43,579 nt of DNA from an uncultured Clostridium sp. (GTDB lineage Bacteria; Bacillota; Clostridia; Clostridiales; Clostridiaceae). The position numbers and the translations under genes are program-made. Below are positions 40,710 to 43,579 of this stretch, piece after piece. The stretch is from NCBI RefSeq assembly GCF_900769625.1, contig NZ_CAAGHK010000092.1:1-43579 (forward strand). Reading direction: 5' to 3'. The notes beneath the pieces were generated by a model. That model did not search any database, had not been told where the DNA came from, and worked only from the letters and a program-made list of their open reading frames with translations. How positions within the stretch are numbered: the first letter of the stretch is position 1; every line of letters starts with the position of its first letter.

Positions 40710-42128
40710 ATGCAAAAAACAAAAATGATTTTTACCATTGGACCTGCTAGTGATAACGAAGAAATATTAAGAAAATTTATTGAAATCGGTATGAGTGCAG
40801 CAAGATTAAATTTTTCTCATGGTACACATGAATCTCATAAGGAAAAAATAGACTTAATCAAACGTTTAAGAACTGAGATGAACTCTCCTACTGCAATTGT
40901 TCTTGATATCAAGGGACCTAAAATTAGAACTCATAATTTTATAAATGATGGTGTAGAACTTAAAGAAGGTGATGAATTTACTTTTATCTGTGGTGATGAA
41001 ATACTAGGTGATAAAACACAATGTTCTATTTCTTATAGAGAACTTTGTGAAGACATTAAAGTTGGTGGAAGCATATTAGTTGATGACGGTCTCTTGAAAT
41101 TCAAGGTTACAGGTGTAGAAGGAAATAAAATCCACACCACTGTAACTGTTGGAGGATTAATTAAAAACCATAAAGGCGTTAATGTTCCTAATGTTGTTAT
41201 TAAACTGCCATCAATAACAGAAAAAGATATAGAAGACATAAAATTCGGATGTGAAATGGGAGTTGACTTTATTGCTGCTTCTTTCATCAGAAAAGCAAGT
41301 GACGTACTTGACGTAAAAAAAGTACTTGCAGAAAATAACGGAAAACATATAAAAGTAATTGCAAAAATTGAAAATCAGGAAGGTGTCAATAATATTGATT
41401 CTATTATTGAAGTAACTGATGGTGTCATGGTTGCAAGAGGTGATATGGGTGTTGAAATTCCAATTGAAAGGGTTCCTATAAACCAAAAAATGATAATAAA
41501 GAAATGTAATGAAGCTGGAAAGATAGTTATAACAGCTACTCAGATGCTTGATTCAATGATAAGAAATTCTCTTCCAACAAGAGCTGAAGCAAGTGATATC
41601 TGTAATGCTATTTTTGATGGTACTGATGCAATAATGCTTAGTGGTGAAAGTGCTTCAGGGCTATTCCCTATTGAGGCTGCTAAAACTATGGCTAAAATTG
41701 CTCAGGAAGCTGAACAATACTTAGATTATAATCATTTAACTGCAAGATTTAGAGAACCTTCTTTAACAGATTATGCTGCTGCTATCAGTTATTCTGCCTG
41801 CAGAACTGCAAATCTATTAGATGCAAAAGCCATCGTTGCTGCTACTAAAAGTGGTTCAACAGCAAAACTACTTTCAAGATATAGATCAAAAGCTCCAGTA
41901 ATAGCAATAACTCCATATGAACATGTAAGAAGAGGATTAAATCTTAATTTCGGATTAATCCCTATGCAGTGTGATATGTTCAATACTACAGATGAAATAA
42001 TAAATGAAGCAAAAAATATTGTGTTCAAGCTTGGAATAACTGATCCTGGTGATGACATCATAGTTGCTGCCGGAATGCCAACAACTCAGACTGGTGGAAC
42101 TAACATGTTGAAAATAGAAAAACTTTAA
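40710..42128 (+). CDS. pyk: Pyruvate kinase
   Basis: Glycolytic enzyme that makes pyruvate and ATP from phosphoenolpyruvate and ADP. The 472 residues hold an A/B TIM barrel and C-terminal domain: MSAARLNFSHGTHE (about 29-42), IVLDIKGPKIRT (about 63-74), VDFIAASFIRK, the catalytic signature IIEVTDGVMVARGDMGVEIP (about 229-248, Lys in AKIENQEG before it), and MLDSMIRNSLPTRAEASD. It lacks the extra C-terminal PEP-utilising-like domain of Bacillus enzymes. GTGAGGTG precedes the ATG. Single gene with its own terminator. Confidence 0.95.
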   Translation: MQKTKMIFTIGPASDNEEILRKFIEIGMSAARLNFSHGTHESHKEKIDLIKRLRTEMNSPTAIVLDIKGPKIRTHNFINDGVELKEGDEFTFICGDEILGDKTQCSISYRELCEDIKVGGSILVDDGLLKFKVTGVEGNKIHTTVTVGGLIKNHKGVNVPNVVIKLPSITEKDIEDIKFGCEMGVDFIAASFIRKASDVLDVKKVLAENNGKHIKVIAKIENQEGVNNIDSIIEVTDGVMVARGDMGVEIPIERVPINQKMIIKKCNEAGKIVITATQMLDSMIRNSLPTRAEASDICNAIFDGTDAIMLSGESASGLFPIEAAKTMAKIAQEAEQYLDYNHLTARFREPSLTDYAAAISYSACRTANLLDAKAIVAATKSGSTAKLLSRYRSKAPVIAITPYEHVRRGLNLNFGLIPMQCDMFNTTDEIINEAKNIVFKLGITDPGDDIIVAAGMPTTQTGGTNMLKIEKL

Positions 42129-42130
42129 CA

Positions 42131-42170
42131 TAGATAATGCGCTTCCTAGCAGCGCATTATCTATTTTTTT
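42131..42170. terminator. Terminator shared by pyk and the convergent rpsA
   Basis: A 13-bp perfect inverted repeat (42131-42143, 42151-42163) with a 7-nt loop is followed on the plus strand by TTTTTTT. Confidence 0.9.
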
Positions 42171-43320
42171 ATTCAAATTTAAAACCTTTAAGCAAATCTC
42201 CTAATGAAGTTCCTTCTTCTTCATTATCTACATAATCAAGATATTCCTTGCTGCTTTCTACAGCTTCTTTTATACTTAATGACATCTTTTTATTTTCTTT
42301 ATCTACACTTAGAACCTTTACTTTTACAGTCTGATTTACTTCTAGCACATCAGAAGGCTTTGTGATATTTTCATCTGTAATTTCAGTAATGTGAACAAGT
42401 CCTTCAACACCATCAAATAATTCTACAAATGCACCAAATGAAGTAAGTCTTACAACTTTCCCCTCAACTACATCCCCTTCTTTAATATCAGAAGCATGAA
42501 CAGTCCAAGGTTCTTTAGCAACATCTTTTAATATTAATGAAAGTCTTTCTTTTTCTTTATCAATGCTGCCTATGAATACTTCAACCTTATCGCCTTCTTT
42601 TACAACTTCTTCAGGGTTGTTTACTCTTTCCCATGATAAATCCGAAAGATGAATTAAACCTTCTACTCCTCCGACATCTACAAAAGCACCAAACTTAACA
42701 AGTTTTTTAACAACTCCGTTTCTCTTTTCACCTTCATGTAAGCTGTTCCAGATTACTTTTTTGTTTTTATTGTATTCTTCTTCTTCAATCACTTTTCTAG
42801 ATGCCACAATCCTGTTGCTGTCTAAATCTAACTCAATTATTTTAACTTCTATTTCTTTTCCTGCTAAAGTACTTAAATCAATTCTTTCTCTACTTGCAAG
42901 AGAACCTGGAATAAACACTCTTAAATTTCCATAATACGCACTTAATCCACCTTTGATTTCTTCTTTAACTTTTACAGTTACAATACTGCCAGACCTATAT
43001 GCTTCTTCTATATCTTCTTTTTCTTTAAGCTGCTTTGCTCTCTTAAGTGACAGTTCAACATATCCATCACCATCATTAGGTGATATTACATATACTTCAA
43101 TTTCATCACCTGCCGAAACTACATCTCTTGGGTCTTTTTCATCATTAGAAACTTCTTCTTTTGCTATCAGTCCATCAAAAGCATAATTTATATTAACAGA
43201 AACCTCTTTATCATTGACTTCTATAACAGTTCCTTTTAATAAATCCCCTCTATTTAATTTTTTAACATCATAATCCTTTAATAATTCATCCATACTGCTT
43301 AGTACTTCTTCATTTGCCAT
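42169..43320 (-). CDS. rpsA: S1-domain protein, 30S ribosomal protein S1 type
   Basis: The 383-residue product has four S1 RNA-binding domains, at about 21-92, 105-170, 190-260 and 275-350. Characteristic segments are GDLLKGTVIEVNDKEVSVNINYAFDGLI, RNGVVKKLVKFGAFVDVGGVEGLIHLSDLSW and GKVVRLTSFGAFVELFDGVEGLVHITEI. Low-GC Firmicutes S1 homologues have four such domains instead of six. GGGAGTG precedes the ATG. No cmk or ispH gene lies next to it here, unlike in many clostridia. A general RNA-binding role is safer than a strict ribosomal one. Confidence 0.9.
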   Translation of the reverse strand: MANEEVLSSMDELLKDYDVKKLNRGDLLKGTVIEVNDKEVSVNINYAFDGLIAKEEVSNDEKDPRDVVSAGDEIEVYVISPNDGDGYVELSLKRAKQLKEKEDIEEAYRSGSIVTVKVKEEIKGGLSAYYGNLRVFIPGSLASRERIDLSTLAGKEIEVKIIELDLDSNRIVASRKVIEEEEYNKNKKVIWNSLHEGEKRNGVVKKLVKFGAFVDVGGVEGLIHLSDLSWERVNNPEEVVKEGDKVEVFIGSIDKEKERLSLILKDVAKEPWTVHASDIKEGDVVEGKVVRLTSFGAFVELFDGVEGLVHITEITDENITKPSDVLEVNQTVKVKVLSVDKENKKMSLSIKEAVESSKEYLDYVDNEEEGTSLGDLLKGFKFE

Positions 43321-43504
43321 ATTAATATCACTCCCTAAATATAATTCTCTTAATTTATAGTCTTATAATTACAATATTAATCTACAAAAACAATTTATAC
43401 AAGTAAACTACTTACATTTAACAAATTACTTACAAGTGGCTTTTATTACTTAATAACATTTATATTTTCCCGATTTTTCTGTATAACACCACTTTACAAT
43501 AAAT

Positions 43505-43579
43505 TTAGCTGACTTCGTCTTGCGAAGCAAAGTAATTAATAGCATCTTTAATTGTTATAATATTTTTTGCAGATTGTAG
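43505..43579 (-). CDS. C-terminal end of a probable acyl carrier protein (partial)
   Basis: The minus strand is open from the window edge to the stop at 43505-43507 and gives 24 residues ending in NIITIKDAINYFASQDEVS. The IxTIxDAINYF pattern resembles helix IV of acyl carrier proteins (usually ITTVGDAVxYI). The remaining gene is outside the window, including the phosphopantetheine serine, so this is provisional. Confidence 0.4.
   Translation of the reverse strand, partial: LQSAKNIITIKDAINYFASQDEVS

Noticed and set aside
1..43579. tRNA or rRNA genes and insertion sequences
   Set aside because: No tRNA cloverleaf-like segment, rRNA core sequence or transposase ORF is recognised anywhere in the window.

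Overview
The window is AT-rich and its gene content (mreBCD-pbp2, minCDE, a SpoIVFB-like sporulation protease, prp between rplU and rpmA, and RNase G behind a pair of TIGR03960/TIGR03936-type radical SAM proteins) points to a spore-forming Clostridium sensu stricto (cluster I). I cannot name the species. Strong GGAGG ribosome binding sites and frequent TTG/GTG starts fit this.

Region 1 (1 to about 8,100) is the right-hand part of an integrated mobile element whose left end lies outside the window. It carries a truncated phage-type SNF2 helicase, a divergent cro/cI-like pair with four operator-like repeats, an XRE regulator coupled to a small membrane protein, a replication and partition module (winged-helix Rep-like protein, ParM-like actin, ParR-like RHH protein, and a centromere-like array of 10-bp repeats between parM and parR), a cargo gene of unknown function, an excisionase-like protein divergent from a second XRE repressor, and a tyrosine integrase. 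The integrase abuts the 3' end of rlmD, and a cluster of inverted repeats there is a candidate attachment site. Two complete regulatory switches in one stretch suggest a composite or nested element, or a phage-plasmid that has integrated.

Region 2 (8,116 to 13,231) is chromosomal: rlmD, an RDD-like membrane protein with a lipoprotein, comEA, and a DacF-like D,D-carboxypeptidase whose usual KTG motif reads KNG. Region 3 (13,311 to 24,932) runs on the minus strand through ribosome assembly and RNA genes: an RluD-type pseudouridine synthase, a LytR-CpsA-Psr protein, yqeK, nadD, yhbY, obg, rpmA-prp-rplU with an L21 leader, RNase G, and two radical SAM-associated genes. Region 4 (25,337 to 40,031) is the cell-shape and division block, also on the minus strand: spoIVFB-like protease, rodA, minE-minD-minC, sfsA, PBP2, mreD-mreC-mreB, radC, maf, a SPOR-like membrane protein and an NlpC/P60 hydrolase. 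Region 5 (40,132 to the end) holds a pepD pseudogene, pyk on the plus strand, an S1-domain protein and the tail of a probable acyl carrier protein.

Intergenic spaces repeatedly contain short palindromic or tandem tracts (TCAATTGTCAATTGAC-like, TTTCAACTCTCAA-like and GCACAATGCACA-like) that look like dispersed non-coding repeats. Nothing here is a CRISPR array, rRNA or tRNA gene. The least described parts are the mobile element's partition locus with its centromere between parM and parR, and the orphan cargo gene.
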